DNA of 64,000 nucleotides, from positions 434,001 to 498,000 of the forward strand of contig OV696605.1 in NCBI GenBank assembly GCA_927797885.1. Reading direction: 5' to 3'. Each line of letters starts with the position of its first letter. The stretch's first letter is position 1. This document shows, one piece after another, positions 25,067-33,227 of the stretch. Origin of the DNA: Gloeomargaritales cyanobacterium VI4D9. GTDB lineage: Bacteria; Cyanobacteriota; Cyanobacteriia; Gloeomargaritales; Gloeomargaritaceae. The notes below the pieces were generated by a model that made no database searches, was not told the origin of the DNA, and saw nothing but the letters and a program-made list of their open reading frames with translations. The position numbers and the translations under genes were made by a program.

Positions 25067-26017
25067 ATGACCGACCCCGGCGACATAAAAATTAAAGCCG
25101 ATTCCCGCAACCAAGCCACAGGCGACCGCATGGTAACGGTACTGTTGACCCGGTTCCCCTACACCCTGTTGCAGGAGTTGGCGACCCACAGGCTGTTACG
25201 CCAGGGGGGATTGGTGGAGGTGCTGGGGGATACGAACCCTTTTACGGAAGTGACGAGTCGATCAAGCGGTTCCTCACGGGCGATTCCAGTAGAGCGGGTG
25301 ATTCAACGCATTTTAGATGACCCGTTTATTCCCCAATTCAGCCAACACCAAAAAGGGATGCAGGGGATAGAGATTGATGACCCGGAATTTCAGCAGAAAA
25401 ACGAAACAATTTGGCGTGAGGTGCTGGAACAAAATGTTAAATTTGCCCGAAACTTAGCCGCCCAAGGGGTGCATAAACAACACGTCAATGACATTCTCAA
25501 ACCATTTCTCAGGATTCCAATTTTAATTACGGCGACCGAGTGGGATAATTTCTTTCACCTGCGGACGGATAAACCCTGTCGTCCTGAATTTAGAGCCTGG
25601 GCAATTGCCATTAAACAAACGATTGAGCAATCCATTCCTAAAGAATTAAAACCCGGTGAGTGGCATATTCCCTTTGGGGATCAAATGCCGCCCGGTTTAT
25701 CTTTATCAGAACAATTACAAGTAGCGACGGCGAGATGTGCCCGGTTATCCTACGCCACCCATGACGGGAAACGGGATGTGCAGGAGGATGTGCGGTTACA
25801 TAAGCAACTATTACAGGATGGGCACATGGGACCGTTGGAACATAGTGCAATGGCGGTGTGCGAGTATTTCATTGCCCCGCCTAAAATTCCCTGTTATGCC
25901 ATGCTTGCCAGCCAAACCACGCCGGTATTTACCCGGAATTTCCGGGGATTTTATAGCTATCGGGGGATGGTGGAAGATGGAATTTTACCCCTTCATTCAT
26001 CGGAGCAAAACCTATGA
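25067..26017 (+). CDS. thyX: divergent ThyX-type flavin-dependent thymidylate synthase
   Basis: 316 aa. ThyX makes dTMP from dUMP using FAD and methylene-tetrahydrofolate. The two halves of the ThyX signature are visible: LLQELATHRLL (residues about 34-44) and TSRSSGSSRAIPVERVI (63-79), but they are separated by about 19 extra residues relative to the usual THRxxSRNxxSSRAIP. The C-terminal part has LSYATHD, GPLEHSAMAVCEYF and the late FRGFYSYRG, also family-like. Its last bases overlap the dcd start (ATGA), joining two enzymes of dTMP supply. Confidence 0.85.
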   Translation: MTDPGDIKIKADSRNQATGDRMVTVLLTRFPYTLLQELATHRLLRQGGLVEVLGDTNPFTEVTSRSSGSSRAIPVERVIQRILDDPFIPQFSQHQKGMQGIEIDDPEFQQKNETIWREVLEQNVKFARNLAAQGVHKQHVNDILKPFLRIPILITATEWDNFFHLRTDKPCRPEFRAWAIAIKQTIEQSIPKELKPGEWHIPFGDQMPPGLSLSEQLQVATARCARLSYATHDGKRDVQEDVRLHKQLLQDGHMGPLEHSAMAVCEYFIAPPKIPCYAMLASQTTPVFTRNFRGFYSYRGMVEDGILPLHSSEQNL

Positions 26018-26529
26018 TTCTCACCGACCACGAACTCAATCAACTCTGTCAGGGAAACCCGCCGTTGGTCACGCCTTTTGACCCCAGTTTGATCAACCCG
26101 GCTTCTTTAGATATTCGCATCGGTACGTCCGGTTTAATTGAGCAGGAGGACGGGGAACATATACCGCTGGATTTAAGTAATTATGATGCGAACCATCCCT
26201 ACATTTTGGCACCCCAAACTTGGCTTTTGGTGGCTTCCTTGGAGGTGTTTCATATTCCCTTATTTACCGCTGGCGAGGTGCGGCTCAAGTCCTCCCGGGC
26301 GCGGGAAGGGTTTGATTTAGCCCTAGCATTATGGTTAGACCCAGGGTGGCAGGGTTCCCATCTGACGATGGCACTGCGGAATACGACCCGGTTCCGGCAG
26401 TTGGGGATTTATCCGGGGTTGAAAATTGCCCAGGTGATTTTGCACCGTTTGTCGAATGTGCCCCAGCGTCATTACGGGGAGACGGGGCGGTATAATTTTG
26501 ACCGACAGGCGCAGGGTTCCAAAGGGTAA
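26014..26529 (+). CDS. dcd: dCTP deaminase-like protein, catalytic Glu replaced
   Basis: 171 aa of the dUTPase/dCTP-deaminase fold. ASLDIRIGTS, then VRLKSSRAREGF (the RSSxxR nucleotide motif, modified) and DPGWQGSHLTMALRN are diagnostic. In active dCTP deaminases the last motif reads HLTLELxN with a catalytic Glu; here Ala120 occupies that place. The family function would be dCTP to dUTP (feeding ThyX next door), but deaminase activity is doubtful and the protein may be a nucleotide sensor or have another activity. Coupled to thyX by a 4-bp overlap. Confidence 0.82.
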   Translation: MILTDHELNQLCQGNPPLVTPFDPSLINPASLDIRIGTSGLIEQEDGEHIPLDLSNYDANHPYILAPQTWLLVASLEVFHIPLFTAGEVRLKSSRAREGFDLALALWLDPGWQGSHLTMALRNTTRFRQLGIYPGLKIAQVILHRLSNVPQRHYGETGRYNFDRQAQGSKG

Positions 26530-26536
26530 GGCGGCG

Positions 26537-26806
26537 ATGGGCAAATTTATCGTGACCGGCCACTATTGTGACGAAGTGGCAACCAAACGGGCGCCGTATC
26601 GGGAGGCGCACTTGGCGGGTTTGGCGCAACAAAAAGCCCAGGGGGTGCTGGTTACGATTGGCCCCACCCAGGATTTACGGCGGTTTTTTGGCATTTATGA
26701 GGCGGTGGATGCGACCCAGGTGCAAACGTTGATCGAACAGGACCCCTACTGGCAAAACGGGATTTGGACGGATTACGAGGTCATTCCGTGGATTCAGGCC
26801 ATCTAA
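26537..26806 (+). CDS. YciI-family protein
   Basis: 89 aa from MGKFIVTGHYCDEVATKR. A small ferredoxin-like alpha/beta fold of the YciI family: REAHLAGLAQQKAQGVLVTI, then VQTLIEQDPYWQNGIWTDYE with the characteristic xDPYxxxG(I/L) segment. Members are dimers of unsettled function. It follows dcd by 7 bp and its end overlaps the presumed ldpA start. Confidence 0.85.
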   Translation: MGKFIVTGHYCDEVATKRAPYREAHLAGLAQQKAQGVLVTIGPTQDLRRFFGIYEAVDATQVQTLIEQDPYWQNGIWTDYEVIPWIQAI

Positions 26807-27786
26807 GGGCATTGAAAGCAGGTTCCTGGTCGAAACTCATCTGCGGTGCCAGCTATCAGGACACAGCCAGCATCGAACCCCTGAGTTGGGTCTTTACCCT
26901 GGCGGGGGTAAATTGCATTGACGTGTGTGCGGACCCGGCGGTCGTGGCGGCGGCTAGGCGAGGCATACAACGGGCAGGAACCACGCCCCCCCTACTGATG
27001 GTGAGTTTGAACGACGATACGGACCCCCACTTTCGCAAGGCTCATTTTGACCCGCAGGTGTGCCCCCCGGATTGCCCCCGCCCCTGTGAACGGGTGTGCC
27101 CGGTGCAGGCGATTAGCACCGCTGGGGTGGATGCGGCCCGTTGCTATGGCTGTGGGCGTTGTTTGGAAATTTGCCCCTACCAGTACATCACCGCCCGCAC
27201 CTACGTCCACCGTCCCGCCGCCGTGATTGAATTACTGCACCACCAACCGATTGCCGCCCTGGAAATCCACACCCAAACCGGGCATGAGCATAGTTTTGCC
27301 CACCTGTGGCGGCAACTTCAGCCCTGGGTGCAACGGTTACAGGTACTCGCCATCAGTTGCCCCGACCATCCGCAGGTGATTCCGTACTTATGGAATCTGT
27401 ATAAAATTATTACGCCTTTGCCCTGTGCATTGATCTGGCAAGCGGATGGCCGTCCCATGAGTGGGGATATTGGGGCGGGTACCACCTGGGCCACGGTGCG
27501 GCTGGCGCAAAAAATTCTGGATCGGGGGCCGCCGGGGTTTGTCCAGTTGGCGGGGGGTACCAATCAAGCAACTTGGCCTTTAGTACAAAAATTAAACCTG
27601 CCCGTACATGGGGTGGCCTACGGCAGTTACGCCCGGAAATCACTGCAACCCTATTTACAAAATTTAGACAATTCGGACGTTCTAGCCGCCGCTGTGCACA
27701 CTGCTCAGGAATTAATTGCCCCTAAAAGACCCGATGCTGGAGACTGGGCATTTGCCGCCGCACCTGCGCCAACCGTTCCGGGTTGA
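26788..27786 (+). CDS. ldpA: LdpA-like circadian-input iron-sulfur protein
   Basis: 332 aa if started at GTG 26788 (TTG 26815 is an alternative). The N-terminus SWSKLICGASYQD and WVFTLAGVNCIDVCADPAVV match cyanobacterial LdpA. Two ferredoxin-like cysteine clusters follow: CPPDCPRPCERVCP and CYGCGRCLEICP. LdpA senses redox/light state and adjusts the period of the Kai clock. The C-terminus runs 65 bp into the opposite-strand nitrilase gene, giving an unusual APAPTVPG tail; the ancestral stop may have been lost. Confidence 0.87.
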   Translation: MDSGHLRALKAGSWSKLICGASYQDTASIEPLSWVFTLAGVNCIDVCADPAVVAAARRGIQRAGTTPPLLMVSLNDDTDPHFRKAHFDPQVCPPDCPRPCERVCPVQAISTAGVDAARCYGCGRCLEICPYQYITARTYVHRPAAVIELLHHQPIAALEIHTQTGHEHSFAHLWRQLQPWVQRLQVLAISCPDHPQVIPYLWNLYKIITPLPCALIWQADGRPMSGDIGAGTTWATVRLAQKILDRGPPGFVQLAGGTNQATWPLVQKLNLPVHGVAYGSYARKSLQPYLQNLDNSDVLAAAVHTAQELIAPKRPDAGDWAFAAAPAPTVPG

Positions 27787-28534
27787 TTTCCGCAATTGCC
27801 AGCCCCGGTTGATCCCCCGCATCCGCCAGCACCACCCCCCAGGGGTCAATGATCATGGCGTGGCCGTGGGTTTGCCGACGGGGATAGTGCCACCCCACCT
27901 GCGCCGGGGCGAGGACATAACAGGTATTTTCAATCGCCCGGGCTTGCAGGAGCACCTGCCAGTGATCCTTGCCCGTGTAGGCCGTAAACGCCGCCGGGAT
28001 GAAGAGAAGTTCCGCCCCGATTTTAGCCAGATGGCGATACAGTTCGGGAAAGCGCACATCGTAGCAGATGGATAAACCAATACGCCCCAATTCCGGCTGG
28101 GAATAGACCGGCGGTAGGGTCAGCCCCGCCAGCACGGTGCGGGATTCCTGGTAGGTGTTGCCGTCCGGGAGATTCACATCAAATAGATGTACTTTGTCAT
28201 AACGGACTTGGATTTCTCCATCGGGGCTAATCACCAGCGCCCGGTTCACCACCCGCTCCCCATCCACCGGCACGGGCATTCCCCCCGCCAGCAAGGTCAC
28301 CTGGAACCGTTGGGCGAGGGTACGCAGGCATTGCTCCGCCGCCTGGGCAATATGAGCCGCCTGGGCAACCTTTTCCCGCTCGTCCCCCATGAAGGCGAAA
28401 TTTTCCGGAAGACCGATCAGGGAGGCACCCCGGTGGCAGGCCAAGTCTACCCACTCAGTCACCTGCGCCAGATTTTTTTCCACATCCGACCCGCTGGTCA
28501 TCTGTACCGCCGCCGCCAAGTAGGAATGGATCAT
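27722..28534 (-). CDS. carbon-nitrogen hydrolase (nitrilase superfamily)
   Basis: 270 aa cytosolic amidase of the Nit1/deaminated-glutathione-amidase type. The catalytic triad is visible as Glu in LIGLPENFAFMG, Lys in RYDKVHLFDV and Cys in GLSICYDVRFPELYR. Length and the NLPDGNTYQESRTV segment fit this branch, which repairs side products of transaminases or hydrolyses amides. Exact substrate unknown. Convergent with ldpA, with overlapping 3' ends. Confidence 0.9.
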   Translation of the reverse strand: MIHSYLAAAVQMTSGSDVEKNLAQVTEWVDLACHRGASLIGLPENFAFMGDEREKVAQAAHIAQAAEQCLRTLAQRFQVTLLAGGMPVPVDGERVVNRALVISPDGEIQVRYDKVHLFDVNLPDGNTYQESRTVLAGLTLPPVYSQPELGRIGLSICYDVRFPELYRHLAKIGAELLFIPAAFTAYTGKDHWQVLLQARAIENTCYVLAPAQVGWHYPRRQTHGHAMIIDPWGVVLADAGDQPGLAIAEINPERLAQVRRQMPSLQHRVF

Positions 28535-28586
28535 AGGCGGGGGAGCGCAGGGGGCGTGACAAGGAACCGGATCATCGGGGTGCGGG

Positions 28587-28736
28587 TCAGGTATTGCGGA
28601 GTTTGCGAATCAGTTCCCGCAGTACATCGGTCTTGGTGCGACCTTTGGCGGCACAGTAGGCTTCCAGTTTGACTAGCTCCTCGTTGGGTAAACGAATGGT
28701 CAGTACACGATCCGAAGGGGGTTTGGTTCTAGGCAT
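28587..28736 (-). CDS. ribbon-helix-helix DNA-binding protein, 49 aa
   Basis: A 49-residue protein, MPRTKPPSDRVLTIRLPNEE then LVKLEAYCAAKGRTKTDVLR and ELIRKLRNT. The pattern of a short beta strand (RVLTIRLP) and two helices is the Arc/MetJ/CopG fold, which binds operators as a dimer. No toxin gene is adjacent, so it may be a solitary regulator or plasmid-type remnant. It lies 52 bp upstream of the nitrilase gene on the same strand. Confidence 0.8.
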   Translation of the reverse strand: MPRTKPPSDRVLTIRLPNEELVKLEAYCAAKGRTKTDVLRELIRKLRNT

Positions 28737-28925
28737 AGTCGCAAGTACAGATGGGTGACTAAGAAAATGTACCGATCTTGTAGGGGAGCTTAATTCTGGA
28801 AGAATCGACAGTGTCGTTCTGGCATCAAAGTACCTTAATCAGTCATTAAACAACCTTTCGCTGGGATTGGCAAGGACTTGACAAAGATGCAGTCCGTACA
28901 AACGCTGGCACCTGAGAGACGGATT

Positions 28926-29327
28926 TTAGAAGTTGGTGGTAATGGCAACGACTGGGCAGGTGGGAATACATTGCTCACAGACAATACAGCGGGTGCGGGT
29001 GAAATGGAGCCGAAACTCCTTATCCAGGGTAAGAGCCTGGGTGGGGCAAACCCCAGTGCAGAGGCCACAGTCAATACAGCGTTCCGTATCAATCAGGATT
29101 TCCCGGCTACTTTGGGCAACCTCGATGCCGCTATCTGCCAACCATTCCAGCGCCGCCGCCAGTTGATCCATGTCCCCGGCTAATTCCACTACCAATTTCC
29201 CCACCTGGTTGGGGGCTACCTGCGCCCGGATGATATTGGCGGCGATATTAAAGTCCTTGGCCAGGCGGTAGGTGATGGGGATTTGTACCATCTGGCGGGG
29301 AAAGGTGAGGGTGACCCGTTGTTTCAT
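28926..29327 (-). CDS. NIL-domain ferredoxin-like protein
   Basis: 133 aa: an N-terminal NIL domain (residues about 1-75, TFPRQMVQIPITYRLAKDF, then GKLVVELAGDMDQLAAALEW) followed by a bacterial 2x[4Fe-4S] ferredoxin (CIDCGLCTGVCPTQAL and CIVCEQCIPTCPVVAI). NIL domains bind small ligands, often methionine, in ABC importers; fused to ferredoxin they are conserved in cyanobacteria and some sulfur-metabolising bacteria. A role in sulfur or homocysteine metabolism is inferred from such relatives. Confidence 0.9.
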   Translation of the reverse strand: MKQRVTLTFPRQMVQIPITYRLAKDFNIAANIIRAQVAPNQVGKLVVELAGDMDQLAAALEWLADSGIEVAQSSREILIDTERCIDCGLCTGVCPTQALTLDKEFRLHFTRTRCIVCEQCIPTCPVVAITTNF

Positions 29328-29426
29328 CCTGGTTCCTCAAACAGAGGCGGGGTGACTATTTTCAGCATAGCCCGGCGGTCGTGGTACTTTTAGGAATGTG
29401 CCCGTTCACCCTCAGCGATTAATTTC

Positions 29427-29792
29427 ATGGAACTGCGGATTTTGACCCCGGCGACAGAAGAAAGTTATGGCCAGCCCCCGACCCCGATTACTTTGCCCAT
29501 CACCCGCCTAGACAGTACCCAGGTGACCCGCTTTAAGCAACAGTACGAGGCGGTGGTCAACGGTCAGCCCTGCTATTTGGGGATTGACCTGTCCCGGGTG
29601 GAATTTTTGGATAGTGCGGGGTTGGGGGCGTTGGTGGCCTGCCACAAGCACGTGCGGGGGCTGGGGGGACAGATGGGGTTGATTGCACCCCGCCATATGA
29701 TCCTGCAACTGTTGCGGATGACCTCTTTGGACAAAGTACTGATGGTGTATGTGGATCAGGAGGATTTTGCCAAGAACGTGGGGCGTTCCTAA
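29427..29792 (+). CDS. STAS-domain anti-sigma factor antagonist
   Basis: 121 aa with a single STAS domain. The phosphorylatable serine sits in VEFLDSAGLGALVA, the hallmark of SpoIIAA/RsbV antagonists. In its unphosphorylated state such a protein sequesters a serine-kinase anti-sigma factor. No kinase or phosphatase partner is next to it. Its stop overlaps the mutL stop by 4 bp on the opposite strand. Confidence 0.9.
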   Translation: MELRILTPATEESYGQPPTPITLPITRLDSTQVTRFKQQYEAVVNGQPCYLGIDLSRVEFLDSAGLGALVACHKHVRGLGGQMGLIAPRHMILQLLRMTSLDKVLMVYVDQEDFAKNVGRS

Positions 29793-31372
29793 ATCCCGTA
29801 GCTTTTGCCAATTACCCAATGCCGCCGGAAAAACCGTGCCAGTTGGGTCTCCGCCAGGGTGAGGCAAATGGGTCGCCCGTGGGGGCAGGTGCGGGGGGCT
29901 TGGGTGGATTGCCATTGCTCCAGCAGGGTCTGCATCTGGGGGAGGGTTAATTCCGTGCCGTTGCGGATGGCACTGCGACAGGCCAGGTTTACGGTGGCTT
30001 GTTCCCGGTCGGTGCAGTGACTCAGTTCCACCAGGGCATCGGCCCACTCCTCCGGTCGCTCCCGCAACACCTGGGGAATCTGGCGCACCGCCCATTGCTG
30101 GGGGCCAAAGGGTTCGGGGGGCAGGCCGTACTGGGTCAAACGCTCCACTTGCTCCGGGCTGAGGGGGGGCAAAATCACCGGGCTGTCTAGGGTGATCCCC
30201 CGCCAGTGGGACTGCAATTGTTCATACAAAACCCGCTCATGGGCGATGTGTTGTTCCACCAGCCACAACCCCGCCGGGTGTTCCGCCAGGATATAGGTGC
30301 GATGGATTTGCGCCAGGGCTTTAAGGGTGGGGCGGGCGTGGTAACGGGCGGTGGTTTCTGCCACCTGCATCAGTTTTTGCACCCGGGGGTAATCGGTTTT
30401 GCTGGGGGGAGCCATGCCCAGGCTCTCATCACACAAATGCAGTAGTTTCGCTTGCCAATGTTCTAAATTTTTTAAGTACAGTTGGGTTTTGGCGGGGTGG
30501 CGGTGCCAGTCCACCTGTTCCGGGGGCAGATGGAAGTGGGCAAAGAGGAGGGGAAAGCGTCCCCGGGGCAGGAGCCGTTGAAAATGCTGGAGGATGGCGG
30601 TGTGCACTTCGGGCCATTCCACACAGCGGCCATTGACGGCCAGCCAAATCCGGTCGGGGCGGGGGCGGTGGTGCTGATCCGGCAGGGCAAACGCCAGGGT
30701 GAGCTGTTCCTCCTGACCGATTTGCCACTGGGAGTCCGCCACCTGGGGCAGGATTTGGGTCAAACGCTCCCGCAAGGTGCCCGGCCAGAGGTGCCAGGTT
30801 TTGCCGGGAAATTCCACCTGCCAGGTGACCTGGGGGTGACACAAGGCCATTTGCTGTATCCAAAGCTGAATCTGGCGCAGTTGTTGGGGCCAACTGGGTA
30901 ACCCCTGCTGGCGATGTGGCCAATTCGCAAACAAACGTTGCACCGTCACCACCGTACCAGGAGCGAGGGGAACGGGTTTGGGGGGGTGCGCCTGCCCCTG
31001 GGCATCATACTGTACCTGCCAACCCTGGGCGGTAGCGGCACACCGACTAGCAATGGTCAAATCCGCCAATTGCGCCAGACTGTAGAGGGCTTGCCCCCGA
31101 AACCCCAGGGTGCGGATGCGATGCAAGTCCTGGGGATGCTGAATTTTACTGGTGGTGTGGGGGGTGGCCGCCAGGGTAAGCATTTCCGGGGTCATCCCCG
31201 CCCCGTTGTCCGCCAGCCGTACCCCATCCGGCTCCACCCGCAGGTGCAGGTGGGTGGCCTGGGCATCCAGGGCATTTTCCACCAATTCCCGCACCACTGC
31301 CCCCAGGGAATCAATCACTTCCCCAGCGGCCATCCGTTCAATCAGTTCCGGGGCGAGGCGGTGGAGGGTCAT
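29789..31372 (-). CDS. mutL: DNA mismatch repair protein MutL
   Basis: 527 aa from MTLHRLAPELIERMAAGEVI. The N-terminal GHKL ATPase has ENALDA, DNGAGM and TLGFRGQALYSL. The C-terminal half keeps the nicking-endonuclease motif as EQHIAHERVLYE (canonical DQHAxxExxxxE) plus ACRSAIRNG and CPHGRP, so it should nick DNA after MutS recognition. It is somewhat short in the linker. Convergent with the STAS gene. Confidence 0.93.
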   Translation of the reverse strand: MTLHRLAPELIERMAAGEVIDSLGAVVRELVENALDAQATHLHLRVEPDGVRLADNGAGMTPEMLTLAATPHTTSKIQHPQDLHRIRTLGFRGQALYSLAQLADLTIASRCAATAQGWQVQYDAQGQAHPPKPVPLAPGTVVTVQRLFANWPHRQQGLPSWPQQLRQIQLWIQQMALCHPQVTWQVEFPGKTWHLWPGTLRERLTQILPQVADSQWQIGQEEQLTLAFALPDQHHRPRPDRIWLAVNGRCVEWPEVHTAILQHFQRLLPRGRFPLLFAHFHLPPEQVDWHRHPAKTQLYLKNLEHWQAKLLHLCDESLGMAPPSKTDYPRVQKLMQVAETTARYHARPTLKALAQIHRTYILAEHPAGLWLVEQHIAHERVLYEQLQSHWRGITLDSPVILPPLSPEQVERLTQYGLPPEPFGPQQWAVRQIPQVLRERPEEWADALVELSHCTDREQATVNLACRSAIRNGTELTLPQMQTLLEQWQSTQAPRTCPHGRPICLTLAETQLARFFRRHWVIGKSYGI

Positions 31373-31398
31373 CAACTGGGAACCGTCAAGAAACGATG

Positions 31399-31485
31399 TA
31401 CAGCCATCCTATGGAAATTTTGAAAAGCGGTCGCAGGGGACACCCTCCGCACTTAGTTCTCCAGAAGTTCTGCCTGCCAACGATA
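31399..31485 (-). repeat. R1-like decayed fragment
   Basis: TACAGCCATCCTATGG followed by GGTCGCAGGGGACACCCTCC and a TTAGTTCTCCAGAAG stretch, all R1 segments in inverted orientation. The right terminus is not recognisable. Confidence 0.45.
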
Positions 31486-31509
31486 GAATTTTCAAGTTAT
31501 TTTAATCAA

Positions 31510-31611
31510 TATAGCAATCTTAAATGAGAATGGAACAGAGGGTCGCAGGGGCAGCGCCCCCGTATTTGGTTCTGAAAAATTTTTGTTTGAAAATCAAGTA
31601 GGATTGCTATA
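31510..31611 (-). repeat. R1 element, copy f (inverted)
   Basis: TATAGCAATCTTAAATGAG at the left, AAGTAGGATTGCTATA at the right, core (minus strand) GGGGGCGCTGCCCC. 102 bp, full length. Confidence 0.85.
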
Positions 31612-31666
31612 GGCGTGTGTCGCTGGGGTGGAACCTTGATCCTGATTCTATGGTCTAGGATTGTGT

Positions 31667-32230
31667 ATGAATTTGAGACGGCAATCGGCGATGGTTAAAA
31701 TAGTCAAAATTGGGTTTGTGTTTTTGTTGACATTGATTCCCCAAATGGCAATGGCAAAAACTCCCGTAGAACTCCTAAAACTCAAGCTCCAGTCCGATGA
31801 CCAAGTGGTGCGAGACATTCGGTTTTATGGCACGGATATTGACCCGAATACCAGTTCTGTAGATGACCAGTTTTTCCTCACCATTGATGGGCAAAATGTC
31901 CCAATTAAACCCGAACTAGCCCGCCGTTTGGAGAGTCTGCGGCGCAGTTTTAGCTATGACAGCTTATCGGGGGGCATTCAGGTCGGGGAACCGGGTGGCC
32001 CAATGTGTTTGATGGCTGGTCCAGCCCGAGGGATGGTGTTGGAAACCCGCTATTTAACCTATGAAAATTACAAAATTACTAACAGTGAGATGAAGCCGGT
32101 GTTGACAGTGCCCCAAAACTGTTTATTCACCAGCAAAATCAGTCCCCAAAATGCAACGGCACGGGAAGATGCCCGGGCGGCTCTGGAGATTTTATTCACC
32201 CTCAGCCAAACCTTGCCGCCAGGTTCTTAG
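31667..32230 (+). CDS. exported protein of unknown function
   Basis: 187 aa from MNLRRQSAMVKIVKIGFVFL (a TTG at 31661 and an ATG at 31691 are alternatives). A signal peptide with cleavage after MAMA is followed by a soluble domain (TPVELLKLKLQSDDQVVRDI, DDQFFLTIDGQNVPIKPELA) with two cysteines, MCLMAGPARG and PQNCLFTSK, that could form a disulfide. No family was recognised. It is probably periplasmic. ndhM follows by 52 bp on the same strand. Confidence 0.7.
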   Translation: MNLRRQSAMVKIVKIGFVFLLTLIPQMAMAKTPVELLKLKLQSDDQVVRDIRFYGTDIDPNTSSVDDQFFLTIDGQNVPIKPELARRLESLRRSFSYDSLSGGIQVGEPGGPMCLMAGPARGMVLETRYLTYENYKITNSEMKPVLTVPQNCLFTSKISPQNATAREDARAALEILFTLSQTLPPGS

Positions 32231-32282
32231 CGACTGGGATGGGGGTGCTTTACAATAGGAGCAAATCCTGGAGAACTCAATC

Positions 32283-32627
32283 ATGTTGCTCAAAAGTACC
32301 ACCCGTCACATTCGCATTTTTGCCGCTACGGTGCAGGACGGTGTCCTCATCCCCAGCGATACGGAACTGACCGTGGATGTGGACCCGGACAATGAGTTTA
32401 ACTGGACGGAAGCAACCTTAGCACGGGTACATGAGAAATTTGCCGAATTGGTCAAAGCCTACCAGGGAGCGGATTTGACGGATTATACCCTGCGGCGGAT
32501 TGGTTCTGACCTGGAACACCTGATCCGGGGGATGTTGCAAAAAGGGGAAATTTCTTACAACCTGAATAGCCGGGTGTTGAACTACAGCATGGGGCGACCC
32601 CGGTTGGACATGGTTCAGGGGAATTAG
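32283..32627 (+). CDS. ndhM: NAD(P)H dehydrogenase-1 subunit M
   Basis: 114 aa: MLLKSTTRHIRIFAATVQDG, LTVDVDPDNEFNWTE, LTDYTLRRIGSDLEHLIRGM and LQKGEISYNLNSRVLNYSMG match cyanobacterial/chloroplast NdhM throughout. NdhM is an oxygenic-photosynthesis-specific subunit of the NDH-1 hydrophilic arm that stabilises the ferredoxin-docking region for cyclic electron flow. Length is normal; a CTGGAG ribosome-binding site lies about 10 bp upstream. Confidence 0.95.
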   Translation: MLLKSTTRHIRIFAATVQDGVLIPSDTELTVDVDPDNEFNWTEATLARVHEKFAELVKAYQGADLTDYTLRRIGSDLEHLIRGMLQKGEISYNLNSRVLNYSMGRPRLDMVQGN

Positions 32628-32669
32628 CTGGTTCATTACCCAGTTAATTTCAGTTAATTTACCCGAGAC

Positions 32670-32873
32670 TTAACCGTACCACCGTTGAGCCGGATTACTC
32701 AGCAACCATCGGGCGACTTGGGCATCCCCCTCGTCCCAGGCCAGTCGTTCGGCGGCCACGAGGACATGGTGCATCATCTGTCGGGGGGTCATGACCTGTT
32801 GCATTTTGTGGAGAATGGCGGTGGCGGCTCCCATATCCCGGTTGCGTAACGCATGGGTTAATTGATTGAGCAT
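32670..32873 (-). CDS. small helical protein of unknown function
   Basis: 67 aa, MLNQLTHALRNRDMGAATAI then LHKMQQVMTPRQMMHHVLVA and ERLAWDEGDAQVARWLLSNP. Strongly helical, with an ankyrin/HEAT-like rhythm. Composition and codon use look coding, and it is convergent with ndhM. No family recognised; the main caution is the short length. Confidence 0.55.
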   Translation of the reverse strand: MLNQLTHALRNRDMGAATAILHKMQQVMTPRQMMHHVLVAAERLAWDEGDAQVARWLLSNPAQRWYG

Positions 32874-33117
32874 GGCTCCCTCCCCATTGGAAGTATTTTT
32901 ATTTAGCCTTAAATTTTGGCTTCTGGGGGCGTATTTATCGTTAATTTTGTGTTTATTTAGATGGCTTTATTCAAGTGGGATATTTCTTAAAATCTGTTAC
33001 AAAAAGCTGTTACAAAAGGATATTTTTAGGGATGGGTGGGGGGATAAAAATCCGGGAACCGGGGTGGGGTAGGCTAGGTATATTGACTGGGTAGAACGCA
33101 TGGAAGTCTGTATCAAT

Positions 33118-33225
33118 TACCAACGAGCGGTCGCAGGGGGGCAACCCCCGAACTTGGTTCTATGGCTGTGCCACGCAAGCTATCAGAATTTTGGCATTCC
33201 AAAAATGGAATTTACAGAGGTGTCC
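33118..33225 (-). repeat. R6-like element, copy d, abutting murJ
   Basis: GGTCGCAGGGGGGCAACCCC near the left, the module TGTGCCACGCAAGCTAT in the middle and TTTACAGAGGTGTCC at the right end, the terminus shared by R3/R6. Its last base is two bases before the murJ ATG. Confidence 0.6.
33216..33222 (+). promoter_or_regulatory. murJ ribosome-binding site inside a repeat terminus
   Basis: AGAGGTG, five bases before the murJ ATG at 33228, is the conserved R3/R6 terminal sequence and also a good Shine-Dalgarno match, so the element end appears to supply the ribosome-binding site. Confidence 0.55.
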
Positions 33226-33227
33226 TA

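Noticed and set aside
33162-33227. Longer murJ N-terminus starting MAVPRKLSEF
   Set aside because: The extra codons lie inside a repeat element, and family proteins begin at the MTRSLARIAG equivalent.
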